Made by a program: the position numbers and the translations under genes. From contig JAFEMH010000165.1 of assembly GCA_022495995.1 (NCBI GenBank), positions 248,001 to 312,000 on the forward strand: 64,000 bases of DNA. The letters run 5' to 3'. Source of the DNA: Adenophora triphylla var. japonica (Eukaryota > Streptophyta > Magnoliopsida > Asterales > Campanulaceae). Positions 20,223 to 32,416 of the stretch are shown here, piece by piece (the stretch's first letter is position 1; each line of letters starts with the position of its first letter). The notes beneath the pieces were generated by a model. That model searched no databases and was not told the DNA's origin. It saw only the letters and a program-made list of their open reading frames with translations.

Positions 20223-21646
20223 TGTTGGTCCCAAAGGTGGCAACAAGGGTGAAAATACAGCTAGAGGGGGGGGGGTGAATAGCTGTTTAAAATTTTTCGC
20301 CCTCAATTTAAAACTAAACCTCTACGCTTACAAAACCTCTTGCAGTGTATTAGAAACTGCAAGTAGAGTTGTAAAATGCACAGCGGAATATACTTGATAA
20401 AATGCGGTTTTGAGAAGGCGGTTTTAGTGCAATTTTCTGAGCAGTTGTAAAACTGAAAGTGCAGTTTGACTATGTTAACTCCAAACACAATTTCACAATA
20501 AAGGATAACTATATAAGATCAAACAGAGAGAAAAGTAGATAATTAGTAAGCACAAGAAATATAAATGCAGAAAGTAAGAACACAATATTTGGAGTGGTTC
20601 AATCGATAAACGATCTACGTCCACTACCAAGATGGTTAGTCTTGGATTTCTAAGAGAGATTTTATATTGAGTATTTGAGAGATTACAAAGTACAATAAAA
20701 TCTTTTCTATGAAGAACAAATCCTAGACTATAACCAGTGTATCTCAAATGAATAAACTATGTGTTTAAACAAGAGAGGTGTGTGTGTGAGAACAAGATCA
20801 AGGCTCTTTAAATCTGTGAGATGTAGAGCACAATGATTCTTGAATGTGTTAAGGCTTGATTTAAGAATTTGGGAATATTTCTTGAAGTATGAAGATGAAG
20901 ATTCAAAAGACTAAGAATTTAAGGCGAGCTTCAACTTCTGATGATCACAGCAATTTCTCAATATTTTCAAGCAATCTTCAAATGGTGAAGATTGGGGGTA
21001 TTTATACCCAAGCATCTCAAATATAGCCGTTGGACACAGCTGTTCAAGGACAGTACTTGATGCTTTCCCATTGGTCCACTGATATCCACTTTTGTCCTTT
21101 AGAGCTGTTGGTGCAGTAAAGGCGATCGGACCTCATTTGCAATCAAGGTGGTTAGGACATCTGTCACCTTTATGAGATCTTTGCAGATCTGCTCTGACAT
21201 TGGGTCACGTGACAAGATATGGTGGTTGACATTTAATATTGCTGACGTGGATTCCAAGGGATAAAAGGATCACTTCAAGAAGTCAATCATTGGGGCGGTT
21301 CTGGGGCAAGCGGTTTGACAAAAAGCGGTTCCACCAGAAGAGGATTTCCAAAAGTGCGGTTTGCACTTTGATTTATCAGGCGGTTTCAAATGAGAGGAAT
21401 CTCAAGGCAAAAGGCGGTTCTGAAAAGGCGGTTTAGGAACCCTTGAAACTGCAATCCTAAAATTCAATGATTCTTGAGCCAGTCTTCAAGCCTAAATTTT
21501 AACCTATTCTATAAAATGGACTTAGCTAAAAATTGAAGTCTAAGCTTCATTACATAGGGTCCTAAAAGTCCTTAAAATAAATAGGAGGTCATGGTATCAA
21601 TCAAATCTAATACAAAATAGGAGGGTTAAAATATGCATACCCAACA
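20223..21646 (-). repeat. SIRE-like copy 1, 3' LTR (left)
   Basis: 1424 bp. On the minus strand it starts TGTTGGGTATGCAT and ends ...TTTGGGACCAACA. A TATA box (TATAAATA) lies at 21006-20999, followed by the inverted repeat CAATCTTCA/TGAAGATTG. It contains a poly-G/C run (10 G near 20264-20273) and many GCGGTT hexamers. Confidence 0.9.
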
Positions 21647-21664
21647 ATCTCCCCCTATTTGATT
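21647..21664 (-). other. Polypurine tract of SIRE-like copy 1
   Basis: On the minus strand AAATAGGGGGAGAT directly precedes the 3' LTR. Copy 2 has the same tract at 57678-57691. Confidence 0.8.
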
Positions 21665-22184
21665 GATGCCATTACCTACTACAGCAAAAGCAAACATTGT
21701 ACTTGGTAAAAACATGTCCATAAGAATTAACATGGTAAGTCATGTCCCAAGTCAATGCACACACTAGCTTAAGCTATAGATTTCTATACCTTTGAAGGAT
21801 TGAAAAACTTACAATTTGAAAAGTATAGAAATGCATTCAGTGCACTTAAAAAAATATGATTTTAAGTTCAAAGTGCAGTTTAAACTGAATGTTTAAACAT
21901 CAATTCAAAATAGTGATTTTTAAGTTAGAAAATATTTGAATGAGGTTTAAGACCATAAGCGGTTTCATTGTTCTACAAACAAGCGGTTTGATTGAACAAA
22001 GTTTTGGAACCATGATGCAATTTCCATTAATTCCTAAGATGATTACAAGTACAGGAATGAAGGAAAATTACAAGGTTATAAAACAAAAAGGAAGTAATTT
22101 GGACAAAAGGAAATACAATGAAAGTGCGGTCCAAAACTTACCAAAAAGATTCACAAAAAAAATATAAGGAAAAGCGGTTTACTG

Positions 22185-25080
22185 CTAGGGCGGCTTGTTC
22201 ACTTCATGCTCAGCTCCACTTGGCCCAGCTCTGGATTGGTCAGGTGCAAACGCTTTCCTTAATCTTCTAACTTCCTCTGCGGTTCTGGTGAGAGTAGCTT
22301 CAAGCTTCTTTAGGGCATTCACAGAATGAGCAGAGGTAGAATTTGTGGCACCAACCGCTTTGGTATTTTCCACAAGGTTTTCCTTGATAATGTCAAGCTT
22401 TACATTGACAGAGGAATAAATGGAGTTGAAAGTTGTGTGGAGTTCCTCTTGAACTAAAGCGGTTTGGGCATTGATAGCTTGTTCCAAAGGTTCAAGATCC
22501 ACGAGATACCTTCGAGGAGGTTTTGAGATCATTGATTTGTTGAGCCAAGTGCGGAGTTGAATCCTTCCCGAGGTTGTCCAAGCGGTCGTTGAATTCATCT
22601 TGGATCTCGTTCGGCTTGGCCTTTCTACATCGACACGGTATCCAAATTTACCTTGGAATCCACCTTGAATAGATCAATTTGTTCCAAGACTTCTTCACGC
22701 AGAGAGTCCAAAGAGGTCTGGACAACTTGAGATAATTGCGGTCTGGATTGAAGAAAGTCAAGGAATTTGGTGCTTAAGATACCCAAATCTTTTTCAAGGG
22801 AAGTGCAGAGCTTTTCTCCAAGAACATCTAACTCCTTCTTCAATTGCTCAACAGATGCCTTGTCTTCAGAGGCTTTGACTAAACCAGCTTCAAGGGATTT
22901 CTGAAAGGCTTCAGAAGCGGTTTGAATCAGGGAAGCGGTTTGATCAGGAGTGGCGGTTGAGGAGGAAGGAATTGCTGTAGATCTCTCCCCCTTAATGGCA
23001 TCAAGCAAAGAGGTTTTAAGGGCCGCCAACTCAAGGGAGTGAGAATCCACCTTGTCTTGTAAAACGCGGTTGGATGCAAGGAGAGATTCATTGGAGGCGG
23101 TCAATGAGATGACATGGCCTTGATTAACAACAAGCTGGCCTTGAATCAGATGAAGGGTTTGGAGGATTTGGGAGTACTCTGAGGGAGGAGCGGTTGAGGG
23201 TGAAGCGGTTGAGAAGGTAGGAGGCGGTTGGGTTTGGTTAGTCTGAGGGGCGGTTTGGGTATTGGGAGGAATGTTTGGAGGAGGTGAGTGGTGTCTAATG
23301 GGTGAGTTGTGAGGGGTTGGGGATTTTGAAGGGGTGTTTGATTTAGAGCGGTTAGGTGTAGGGAAGCGATTTTGTTAGGAGAATGGACAGGGGTTGGATC
23401 ATCCCTAGCGATTTGGATGTGGCACGTCCGGCGAGAGGGCTTGGACCCATTGTTGATAAGCGAGAATGAGTAGGGGTTTGGTTGGAATGTTGTGAGTTTA
23501 TGGAATGGGAATGTTGGGGTGAGTCATATTGGGATTGAGAAGATAGGGGTGATAGTGATTTTACGGGGAAGGTGAAGGAGAATCTTGAGGAGGTGATTGA
23601 GGAGGGGAATTTGAAGGAGTGGGTGAGGGTTGGACGGGCTTGGATTTCTTGAAGGGTTTCTTCTTGCACTGCCATTTTCTTTCTCTTGGGTTTCTCCCCA
23701 CGAGATTGTGCGGTTTTGTTGGGGAAGGAGTTATGGATTTGGCTTTGGATGGGGATTTGGATTGAGAGTTGGCGGGGATTGGGGTGGGGATTGGTTTGGA
23801 GATTGGGCGGGAGAGGTTTGAGGAGATGGAGGCGGTTGGGTTTACGGATGCGGTTCATGGGGTGAGGCGGTTCCGGCTTCGAGGTTGATTTTCCCTTGGC
23901 ACGATACTTCTCGGCTTGCTCCTTGGCCAATCTAGCAATCCTATCTTGGAGAACCTTCATCTGTTCTTCCCACAGTCAATCCGGCCATCTTATCTCTAGC
24001 CTTTTTGGCCCTAGCCACCAAGTCAGGAATACTTGGATCTTCTTCCTCTTCTTCATCATCTTCATCCACCAAATGCAAGGTTTCGGAGTTCGGAGGTTCC
24101 TTGGAGGATTTCTTCTTTCTCTTGCTAGTCAGCTCCATCATCGGCGGTGGCGGTTTGGAAGGCTGGAGCGGTCTTGGCCTTCTTACGAGGCGGTTCGGCT
24201 CTTGCTTGGGGCTTCTGGACCGCTTGGGTGCTTTGGTTTGAGGAGCGGTTGAAGGATCTACGAGTTCATATGGTTCCTTCTTAGGGTAGGTATCTGCATC
24301 ATACAAAGATTTGTATAATGCATCTCCATTGGCATATACGAAGGAGTGGCAAGCAAGTAGACCTAGGCAATCATCGGCGATCCGCACCATCAGGTCTGGA
24401 TTCTTGGTGACCATTTCATCCAAGTGCTCATAGTCCATCGGCGGGCGGTTAGGATCCTGCGAAAGGTCTCCACCTCTGATCTTCACCTTTGACCTTAGGC
24501 GATAGGTCTCTATGCTATCCTTAATCTCAAAATAGAGAATCCTTGGCCAGTGCAGCTTGATTTCCATAAAGATAGCTGCACTGTACATCCATTGTTGAGA
24601 TGTGAAATTGTTGTGGTTCCCAGTCTTTCCACAAATAGATCTCCCCACTAGATGACCTATGAAGTTCATCAGCTCACCAAAGTTCTTTCTTGGAATCTTC
24701 TTGTACTTCTTGGATAGGGTATCCACTTTGGCGGTTTGGAGAGCAGCAGCATCTTGGATAACTTGATCAATCTCTAAGGGGGCACCACCAACTGCAAATC
24801 TGAAAAGTCTTCTTATATCTATGTAGTCAACGGAGAGCTTCATCCCTTCAACTACAGCGGTCAGGCAGGAGACTCTCTGGCCTTGCTCAAGAACTCTGGA
24901 ATCCTTCTTAGCGGTTGCAAAGAATTGATCCACAAAGGATGGCACAATGAAGTTCTGCTTCTTGGTGAAGAGAGGTAGGATGCCTGAGACTTTGAGCTTC
25001 CTCAGCAACTCCCTTCCTAGGGCATCAGTTTTGAGCTCTTCCTCATTCACTTCCCACCCAGGTAGGAAAGTAGTTGGATC
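22185..25080 (-). pseudogene. SIRE-like third gene, main exon (Transposase_32-like and coiled-coil protein)
   Basis: Main exon of the extra gene 3' of pol, same sense as pol. It opens after a splice acceptor (TTTGTAG, 25087-25081). The first ~380 codons (25080-23941) are open: LKVSGILPLFTKKQNFI, VSCLTAVVEGMKLSVDYI, RKNFGELMNFIGHLVG, NHNNFTSQQWMYSA and HWPRILYFEIKDSI. This resembles the plant transposon-associated domain named Transposase_32 in Pfam (by memory). An acidic run (DEDDEEEEEDPS) and KARDKMAGL follow. A frameshift near 23945 leads to a Pro-rich region (23960-23352), then coiled-coil segments (23104-22625; 22598-22185) ending in EHEVNKPP. Position matches the SIRE env-like ORF, but I see no signal peptide or obvious membrane span. 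Copy 2 carries a diverged homologue. Confidence 0.75.
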
Positions 25081-25998
25081 CTACAAATTTGAAATTTCAA
25101 GAGTTAGATCCATTTGTGTATTCATAGTTCACATGCGGTTTGAGCACCAAGCGGTTGAGCAATGGTGCGGTTTGAGAATTTCAAACCCCAAGTGAAACCA
25201 TGAATACTTAACAAATAATGAGGACATGAGAATAAAATTACTTAAGTACGTGGCATTGTAATCCAAACTTATCCCACACTGCAAGCAGTGATTAGAGAGG
25301 AATTTCTTGGTTTTCAGCCTATATACTTAGTAAAATCTCAAAAACAAAGAGGAAAGGAATTTGACCAGCATGCGGTTTCAAAGTATTTGAAAAAGCGGTT
25401 TTTGAACATGCGGTTTAGGTTGAATAGGTGAGGAGCGGTTTGAAACAAAAAATTCCTAAGCGGTTTCATACAAGCGGTTTCAAACCAACATAAAATCCAA
25501 ATTTTCTGAAAAAGTTGGAAAATTTTCTAAGTGTTGGAAAACACTTTCTCAGAATCAAGATAACCAAAATATATGAATTTTCAAGAACAGTTCATGGGTT
25601 TGTGAAGAACACCAAGAACAGAGATTCATAAAACTTAACCAAAATGAGCAAATAATATATCAAAATGATCACATTGGAAAGGGGATTAACAATATATCAA
25701 TAAAATTTCAACCTTTACCCAGAATCATCCAAAAACACCAAGAACAAGAAAGTGGGTTTTCGAAGTGTATAAACTGAAAATCATAAAATCAGTACTCAAA
25801 TCATGCATTGATCATGAAATAAACTACAGAATGTAAATCTAGGCATGATTACGAGCAGAACCCAACAAATTTTATCAAAAATGGTGAAGAAACAAGTTCA
25901 AAATTATCAAAAATCATTAACAGGCATACGAACAGTTTCTATGGTTAATAATGGCAGATTTGAAAAGATAGAAAGAATTAGGGTTAGAAATTGATTAC
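25081..25998 (-). other. Intron of the SIRE-like third gene
   Basis: 918-bp AT-rich intron with GTAATC donor and TTTGTAG acceptor. It contains a cluster of GCGGTT hexamers near 25130-25490. No coding sequence recognised. Confidence 0.65.
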
Positions 25999-26082
25999 CA
26001 TTTCCAGGATAGGTTTCTTTGCCCTAGCGGTGGTAGATGCTCTCGGCCTTTTTGAAGTTGAAGGCTTTGAAGTTGTTGCCAT
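25999..26082 (-). CDS. SIRE-like third gene, first exon (28 codons)
   Basis: ATG at 26082-26080 opens a 28-codon exon rich in Thr, Ser, Lys and Arg (MATTSKPSTSKRPRASTTAR, then AKKPILEM), ending exactly before GTAATC at 25998. Splicing to the acceptor at 25081 keeps phase 0 and joins it to the exon beginning DPTTFLPGWEV. The basic run could be a nuclear-localisation or nucleic-acid-binding tail. The exon is inferred from ATG, donor, phase and a promoter upstream. Confidence 0.7.
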
Positions 26083-26139
26083 TTCGGTTAAATGTTTTAA
26101 AATGGAGGGTTTTGAAGGTTTTAGAGAGAGAAAGTGAGT

Positions 26140-26217
26140 TGGTGAACGAGAGAGTACGGTGTGCGAGAGAGTTGGCGAGAAGAAAGGAAGAATTTCACCA
26201 ACTTAGGTTTATATAGG
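26140..26217 (-). promoter_or_regulatory. Internal promoter and CT-rich 5' leader of the third gene
   Basis: On the minus strand, CCTATATAAACC (TATA box 26215-26208) is followed by a CT-rich leader (repeated CTCTCTCG and CACCAACTC motifs). The ATG is about 126 bp downstream. This layout is a classical plant core promoter placed inside the element, away from the LTR. Confidence 0.7.
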
Positions 26218-26444
26218 GTGAAGGGGTGGAGCGGAGTTGGCGAAGGAATGATTGAAATTAAACCAAGCTGTTACACCCTTTCACCTCTGCACATCTCTCT
26301 ATGACGGGCGACATGAGGGCTTTAAATGCTCATGTCCCCTTAGCATTAAATGCTCTAAAATTTTGAATTTTTGAGGGAAAATATTTGCAAAAATACCCTT
26401 TTGTCAAAAATAAGAATTTGAAAGATAAATAAAGGAATTTGAGC

Positions 26445-26446
<2 letters not shown>

Positions 26447-26480
<34 letters not shown>
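26447..26480 (+). repeat. Poly-T tract (34 T)
   Basis: Uninterrupted T run on the plus strand, poly-A in the element's sense, located upstream of the internal promoter. Confidence 0.95.
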
Positions 26481-26484
<4 letters not shown>

Positions 26485-26530
26485 AAATAAAGATAAACAA
26501 TAAAAATAGTCGGAGATTACTTCTTGTTGA

Positions 26531-26645
26531 AACGCGGTTTTGATCCAAGCGGTAGAGGCTGCATCAAGCGGTTTGAAAGAAGCGGTTGGATGCGGGCGGT
26601 TGGATATCTTGCGGTTTTGGCACGGGCGGTTCAACGAAGCGGTTT
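26531..26645 (-). repeat. Dense GCGGTT hexamer cluster upstream of the internal promoter
   Basis: Seven GCGGTT hexamers plus one GCGGTA lie within about 115 bp on the plus strand (AACCGC in the element's sense). They have irregular spacing of 8-20 bp and no longer repeat unit. They lie about 320-430 bp upstream of the TATA box of the third gene. Confidence 0.85.
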
Positions 26646-26815
26646 GATTCCCAAAAGGAATTTCAATCTAGACTCAACAAACAAGTTAGCAAATAAAAAG
26701 TATGGAATTCATTTAAGTTCAAGCATACCCATTTCTCCTACTGAGAAAAGAAAATCTCTTGGAGTCAAGAGCCTTTGTGAGGATATCGGCAATGCGGTTG
26801 TCTGTCCCCACGTAC

Positions 26816-28110
26816 TCTAAATGGATATTCCTCTTCTCCACATGATCTTTGAGGAAATGATACTTGATATCAATATGCTTGGTCTTGGAATGCATGACGG
26901 GGTTGTTGGAGGCGAAATAGTTGAAGTGTTGTCACACATGATGGGGCAATTCCCTTCATGGATTCCATAGTCCACCAAGCTTCGCTTCATCGAAAGGATT
27001 TGGCGGCAACAACTACCCGGCTGACAATATACTCGGCCTACGTGGTTGACACTGGCGAAGCTTGCTTCTTGCGCCCAAGCAACTAGTCTATTCTGAGGAA
27101 ATGACAAGTACCACTAGTGCTTTTCTGTCAATAGTACAAGCTGCATGTCTGCATCTCGAATAACCTACAAGATCGAAGTTCGAATCTTTGGAATACCAAA
27201 GTCCAAGGTTAGTGGTTCCGGATAAATAGCGGATTATACGCTTGGCGCAATAAGATGTGCTTCTCTAGGATGCAGCGATGGCGAGCACATACACGGACAC
27301 TAAACATGATATCGGCCTACTAGCGGTTAAGTAAAGTAATGAGCCGATCATACCTCGATATAAAGTTTGATCAACTTTCTTACCTTTGAGATCCTTATCT
27401 AGCTTATTGCCGGTGGCCATAGGAGTATCATATGCTTTAGCATTTTCTAATCAAACTTCTTTATCAACTCCTTGGTGTATTTGGCTTGGGCGAGGAAAAT
27501 ACCTTCTTCGCATTGCTTGATTTGAAGCCGAGGAAGAATGTTAATTCTCCCATCATGCTCATCTCAAACTTGCTTTTCATTAGCTTCTCGAAACGCTTAC
27601 AAAGTAACTCATTAGTAGAACCAAAAATAATATCATCGACATAAATTTGAACAAGTAAAGTATGCTCATTATATTTGGCAATAAAAAGAGTTGTATCAAT
27701 TTTACCACGTTTAAATCCTTTTTCTAGTAAAAATTTAGAAAGAGTCTCATACCATGCCCTTGGAGCTTGCTTAAGTCCATACAAAGCTTTTGGAGTTTGT
27801 AGACATGATTGGGAAATTTGGAGTCTTCAAATCCGGGAGGTTGGGCAACATACACGGTCTCTTGCGGTTCGCCGTTGAGGAATGCACTCTTTACGTCCAT
27901 TTGATATAACTTGAAACGCTTGAAAGAGGCGTAGGCTAAGAAGATTACGATAGCTTCCAATCTTGCAAGCTGGAGCAAAGGTTTCATCATAATCAATTCC
28001 TTCTTCTTGCCTATATCCTTGTGCAACCAACCTTGCTTTATGCCTAGTGATGCTTCCATTCTCGTCCATCTTATTCCTAAATACCCACTTAGTTCCTATC
28101 ACTCCTTGAT
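26816..28110 (-). pseudogene. SIRE-like copy 1 reverse transcriptase and RNase H, frameshifted
   Basis: C-terminal pol. Open pieces hold [67 protein letters not shown] and the catalytic YVDDIIFGSTN, all typical of copia RT (RVT_2). RNase H follows toward 26816 with fragments in several frames. At least five frame changes occur, so this copy is inactive. The RT part aligns by eye with copy 2 (48051-48475), but copy 2 lacks everything after PRAWY. Confidence 0.85.
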
Positions 28111-28667
28111 CTGAGGTCTAGGCACCAAAGTCCAGACCTTGCATCTTTCAAGCTGGTTGAGTTCTTCTTGCATAGCAACGACCCAAGCGGAATCTTGGAG
28201 TGCTTCATCAATCTTCTTGGGTTCAACTTGAGACAAAAGTGAAGTATGCTCATCATAATTTGATCTCCTTGTTTGAACACCGGAAAACGGAATCACCAAT
28301 CACATTTGTGAGGGGTGGCTAGCGACTTCACGAACCTCAGGGGTAAGTCTGGTTGGGTGAGGTTTCTTTGAAGATCTTCAATTGGAACATCGTTAGATCC
28401 TTCGGCGAAGTCATGGAATGTAAGTTGACGAAGAGGTTCTATAAGGCTGGATAGGGGAATTCTCAACTTCTTCTTCCCTTGGAGTTGCATACGGAGTAGG
28501 AACTTCGGTGCGGTTTCAAAATTGCGGTTTGAGGAATTTCGGTTGAGGGTCTTTGGATTTTGCGGTTGAGGTTCGGGTGCGGTTTGAGATGGTTCACTGG
28601 TTCATTATGCTCAACAAAATCATCGGCAACATTTGGAGCCAAATGTGGCTCAAGGAGAGAATGCTCA

Positions 28668-29560
28668 TCAAAAGTAACATGGACGAGACTCTACTATTTT
28701 TAAACTAGTTTTATTGAAAACACGAAAAGCTTTAGAATGTTTAGCATACCCAACAAAAATACCTTCGTCGGCCTTGGCTCCGAATTTACCTCTATTTTCT
28801 CTTCCGTTGTAGAGGACAAAGCATTTGCGGCAAAGATCTTGAAGAATGCAATGTTGGGGGTTCTTCCTCGCCAAAGCTCATAGGGAGTCTTATTATAGGT
28901 TTTGTTGATGAGGAGCGGTTACGAGTGAAGCATGCGGTATTGATTGCTTCAGCCCAAAAATGCGAGGTAGCTTCGCTTCGAGATATCATTGTCTTTCCGG
29001 CCTCAATCAACGTCCTATTCTTCCTTTCCACAACCCCATTTTGTTGTGGAACACCGGTAATGGAAAAATTGTGATCAATCCCATGGTCATCACAATCTTG
29101 AGCAACACCGTTGTTCTTAAATTACATTCCATTATACGATCGAACACTAACGATGTCATCTTCTTTTTGAGTTTGGAGCCGTCTAAATAGTGCGGTGAGA
29201 ATCTCATAACAATCATCTTTGGAAATCATCATCTCAACCCGCGTATATCTTGAGTAATCATCCACCACCACTAAAGTATATCTATTTCCTCCAATGCTTT
29301 GGCGGTGGTTACGGGTCCAAACAAATCTATGTGAAGCGAGTTGTAAGCATCTTGAAGTTGATGGAGCGGTCTTCTTTGGTGAAAGACGACGCGGGGCCTT
29401 ACAGTGGCATGCTTTGCATTTCTCTGGATGGTGGTCGGCCACTTTGGGTAAACCACGAACGAGGTTTTCCCTACCAATCTTTGCAAGATACTTGAAGTTC
29501 AAGTGGCTCAACCTCTTGTGCCATAGCCAACTATTTTCGCTCACATTCTTAGCTACAAAA
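28668..29560 (-). pseudogene. SIRE-like copy 1 integrase, frameshifted
   Basis: Integrase of the copia type. Visible pieces are WLWHKRLSHLNFKYLAKI (the His pair of the zinc finger), HIDLFGPVTTA (first catalytic Asp), NRYTLVVVDDYSRYTRVEM, MERKNRTLIEAGKTMI (with the catalytic Glu) and FVGYAKHSKAFRVFNKTS. Indels separate them, for example the zinc-finger Cys part and the second Asp block lie in other frames. Same order as copy 2. Confidence 0.85.
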
Positions 29561-29577
29561 CGACGAGATTAGTAATA

Positions 29578-29960
29578 CTACATGCGAGAATTTAGATCAA
29601 TAATGTAAATATTACTCTTACGAATCCTGTGAGTAGGGTGACCCGGAAATGCTATCTTTGATAAAGCAATTTGATGATGTGAAGTTGCAAAGCATTCCTT
29701 TGTCGCAAAATTGAGAAATTGAAAGGAGGTTGTGCTTGAGTCCATCGACAAGAGAAACCTTCTCAATAGTTAGGTTTCCTCTCCTTATAACACCATATCC
29801 AATGGTCTTGCCTTTGTTGTTGTCACCAAAGGTTACGAGATGGACCACTTGCTTCAACGACATCTTCAAGTAATGATCTATCTCCGGTCATATGTCTTGA
29901 GCGGCCCTTTGTCAAGATACCATTCATTATCCTTGGAGTGACCGGCCATGAAGCGAGAGG
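29578..29960 (-). pseudogene. SIRE-like copy 1 protease region
   Basis: Contains VVHLVTFGDNNKGKTIGYGV and SLVDGLKHNLLSISQFCDKG, the conserved segment after the copia protease active site. The DSG active-site block toward 29960 is in a broken frame. Confidence 0.75.
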
Positions 29961-29989
29961 ACACGAAATGTAAACATTAAGAACGAGGT

Positions 29990-32345
29990 CCCCCTTTATT
30001 CCTTGGGTCCTGAAGTTAGCAACCCTTTACGACCCACACTTTGAGAAGGAGGTTTACTCTTCCTGGCATTGGATGTGAACCGCAAAAGGCATTCTGCGGC
30101 CTTGTGACCTAAACCATCACACACGAACATTTATAATAGCTACAAGCTTCATGAGGTTTTACTAACTCCTTACTCTTCTTAGGAATTGCATGCGGTTTGG
30201 GACAAGGAAGCGGTTTGGGAGGTGCGGTTCCGGCTAACATTCCAGTGATACAAAGGGAACGAGGCTTTGGTTTGACCACGTATTTCACAGGAACGCTATT
30301 CACCTTTTGAAGGCGGGAGGAGCGGTCGAAGAAGAAGCGCGGTCAGACACTGGAGTTAGCGAACCACCTTTTCCACCGAAGCGGTTGGAGCGGGGATTCT
30401 ACCAATTCCATAAGCCATTTCCTCTTCGGGTGCTTCCACGGAATTCTTAGGCTTTAACACAGAATTCTTCCCATATTGCTTTCCTTTAGGGTAGACATAA
30501 TTTACTTGTCTTGCTTTACCCTTACCTTTAGCATGCTTCTCCTTGGGAATTTCTTTAGTCGGTTAAAAATTCCTCATCCTTTTCACTCGAGGATGCACAC
30601 TTCTCCTCTTCCTCGAGATCCAAACCCTAGACCATCCTTAGTTCCAGGAGGAACTTGGAAGTCCAAGATTTTATCCTTGGTGGATTGAGACTTGAGCCAC
30701 GAATCAATAATCTTTTGACGATCGTCGATTTGGGTTACCAAGTCATCATTTACTGAGTTGAAGTGCGGCAACCTTAGTTTCAAGGATGCGGTTTTGATCG
30801 GCAAGAGGAGTCATCTGTTTGATTTGGTCCTTAAGATTAGAAATTTCAGACCTCATCACGGTTTTCTCCGTCTTGTACAGATTAAGTTCATCATGAGCTA
30901 AGCTTAAGGCTTTCTTAAGATTTGAGAATTGATGGATCACCATTTCGGCTTCCTTGAACATCTTTTCATGTTCCATGGGAGAAACCTCTTCCACCACCTT
31001 TTCAAAATTTTCTTTGGAATAGCTTTTGAAGGTGGAGCAGTTTTAGATGACAAAATGGGACGTGAATACGAACAATTTCCTATCTTAACGCTAGGAGTAA
31101 GTTTAATATCATCATCCAATTTATAATTTGGAAGTTTTGCAAAAACCTCCTTTTCCTCCATATCATGCAACTCAAATGATTCAGAATCGAGTCATCGAAG
31201 CGTCTGCAACTAAGCGGTTAACCTCTTCGGTTTCACCGTCACTTCCATCCTCGAATACTGTTTCAATCCAAGTTGCTAATTCCTTGGAATTCTCTTCCTC
31301 CTCGGCAACCATTCCCTTACGATGAGAAAATTTCGAAGGAAAAGTTTTCTTTTCATATATTCATATTTAGGCTGTGGACACTCGGATGCAAAGTGGCCGG
31401 GTTTCCTACGGTTGTAGCATACCAAGTCACTCTTCTTCTTTGTATCTGACCCTAGAAAATGTTGCGGGGAGGTTTGCCTTTTGAAAATGATTTTGTGAAA
31501 GGTTTTGAGGATTTTCTAAATTTTTGAAATCTTTTCACAAACATGGCAAAATCATCATCATCCATCTCGATGAGTGATGAGGTTGATATGGAAGGATCGG
31601 TGGTTTGATTGGATGTGGATGGTTTCTCTTCATGTTCCACTACGAGACATAGAAAGCGATTTGGTTTTCCCTTCTATCTCTTCTATATGATTTAATTTAA
31701 GTTCATAGACTCTAAGATTAGCATACAAGTTACTTAATGACCAAGTACCCAATACTTTGGAGTCTTCTAGAGAGGTAGCCTTATTTACCCATCTAGAACC
31801 TAAAGCGAGATAGGAAAGTCATATTGATTTCCTTATCGGTTAAAGTTTTACCAAGAGATCTACAAGCATTAACTACCTCAACCTAGCGATCGTAGGTTTG
31901 ATGCAAGGTTTCGTTGGGTTTTCTGTTGAAGTTGTTGTAGGATCTTTCAACGGTGTATAATTTGTTTTCCTTGCACTCTTCATCACCTTCGAGGTAGCTC
32001 TCTATGGCATCCCACATACGCTGCGGTACATCACTTTGCCAGAGTTGATACGGGGAGGGTTCCGAAATGATGAACCTCGCCTTCTTGTCCAAGGCAACTA
32101 TTCTCTTCTCTTCATCCAGACCACTCATCTTTTGGCTTTTTGACCTCTGGAGTTTCGGCATTGGTGGTTGCATCGGTGTTAGCCTTCATTGGAATTAGAG
32201 GGCCATTGATCATGCATTCCACCAAACATCTCATCTATGGTTTCCAAATGAATAAGCATTCGGCACTTTCAGATGTCAAAGTGGTCTTCGTCCAACATTG
32301 GAATGTGTGAATAGTTAACAGTAGTCATTGTCTTTGAGGTTGCCA
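29990..32345 (-). pseudogene. gag: SIRE-like copy 1 gag, multiply frameshifted
   Basis: Large gag with a UBN2-like N-terminus. Recognisable pieces: 32173-31883 (QRMWDAIESYLEGDEECKEN, then NNFNRKPNETLHQTYDR), 31640-31452 (EHEEKPSTSNQTTDPS and MDDDDFAMFVKRFQKFRKSS), a zinc knuckle near 31400 in which the second Cys reads Arg (CYNRRKPGHFASECP), an acidic and coiled-coil segment (30997-30746) and a C-terminal basic/proline part (30303-30109). Copy 2 shows the same order with fewer breaks. Confidence 0.85.
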
Positions 32346-32403
32346 TATCAAATCGGCACACAAGCTGTTAAGCTTGAAAAACGATGGTTTTAAGATGTGT
32401 AAG

Positions 32404-32416
32404 CGCTGATACCACT
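32404..32416 (-). other. PBS of SIRE-like copy 1
   Basis: On the minus strand TGGTATCAGCGC follows the LTR after a two-base gap. It matches the initiator tRNA-Met PBS TGGTATCAGAGC except near the end. Confidence 0.85.

Noticed and set aside
22185..26082. Third gene as a viral-type envelope
   Set aside because: The position matches the SIRE env-like ORF, but I see no signal peptide, no clear transmembrane span and no cleavage motif; the domain looks transposon-associated with a coiled coil instead.
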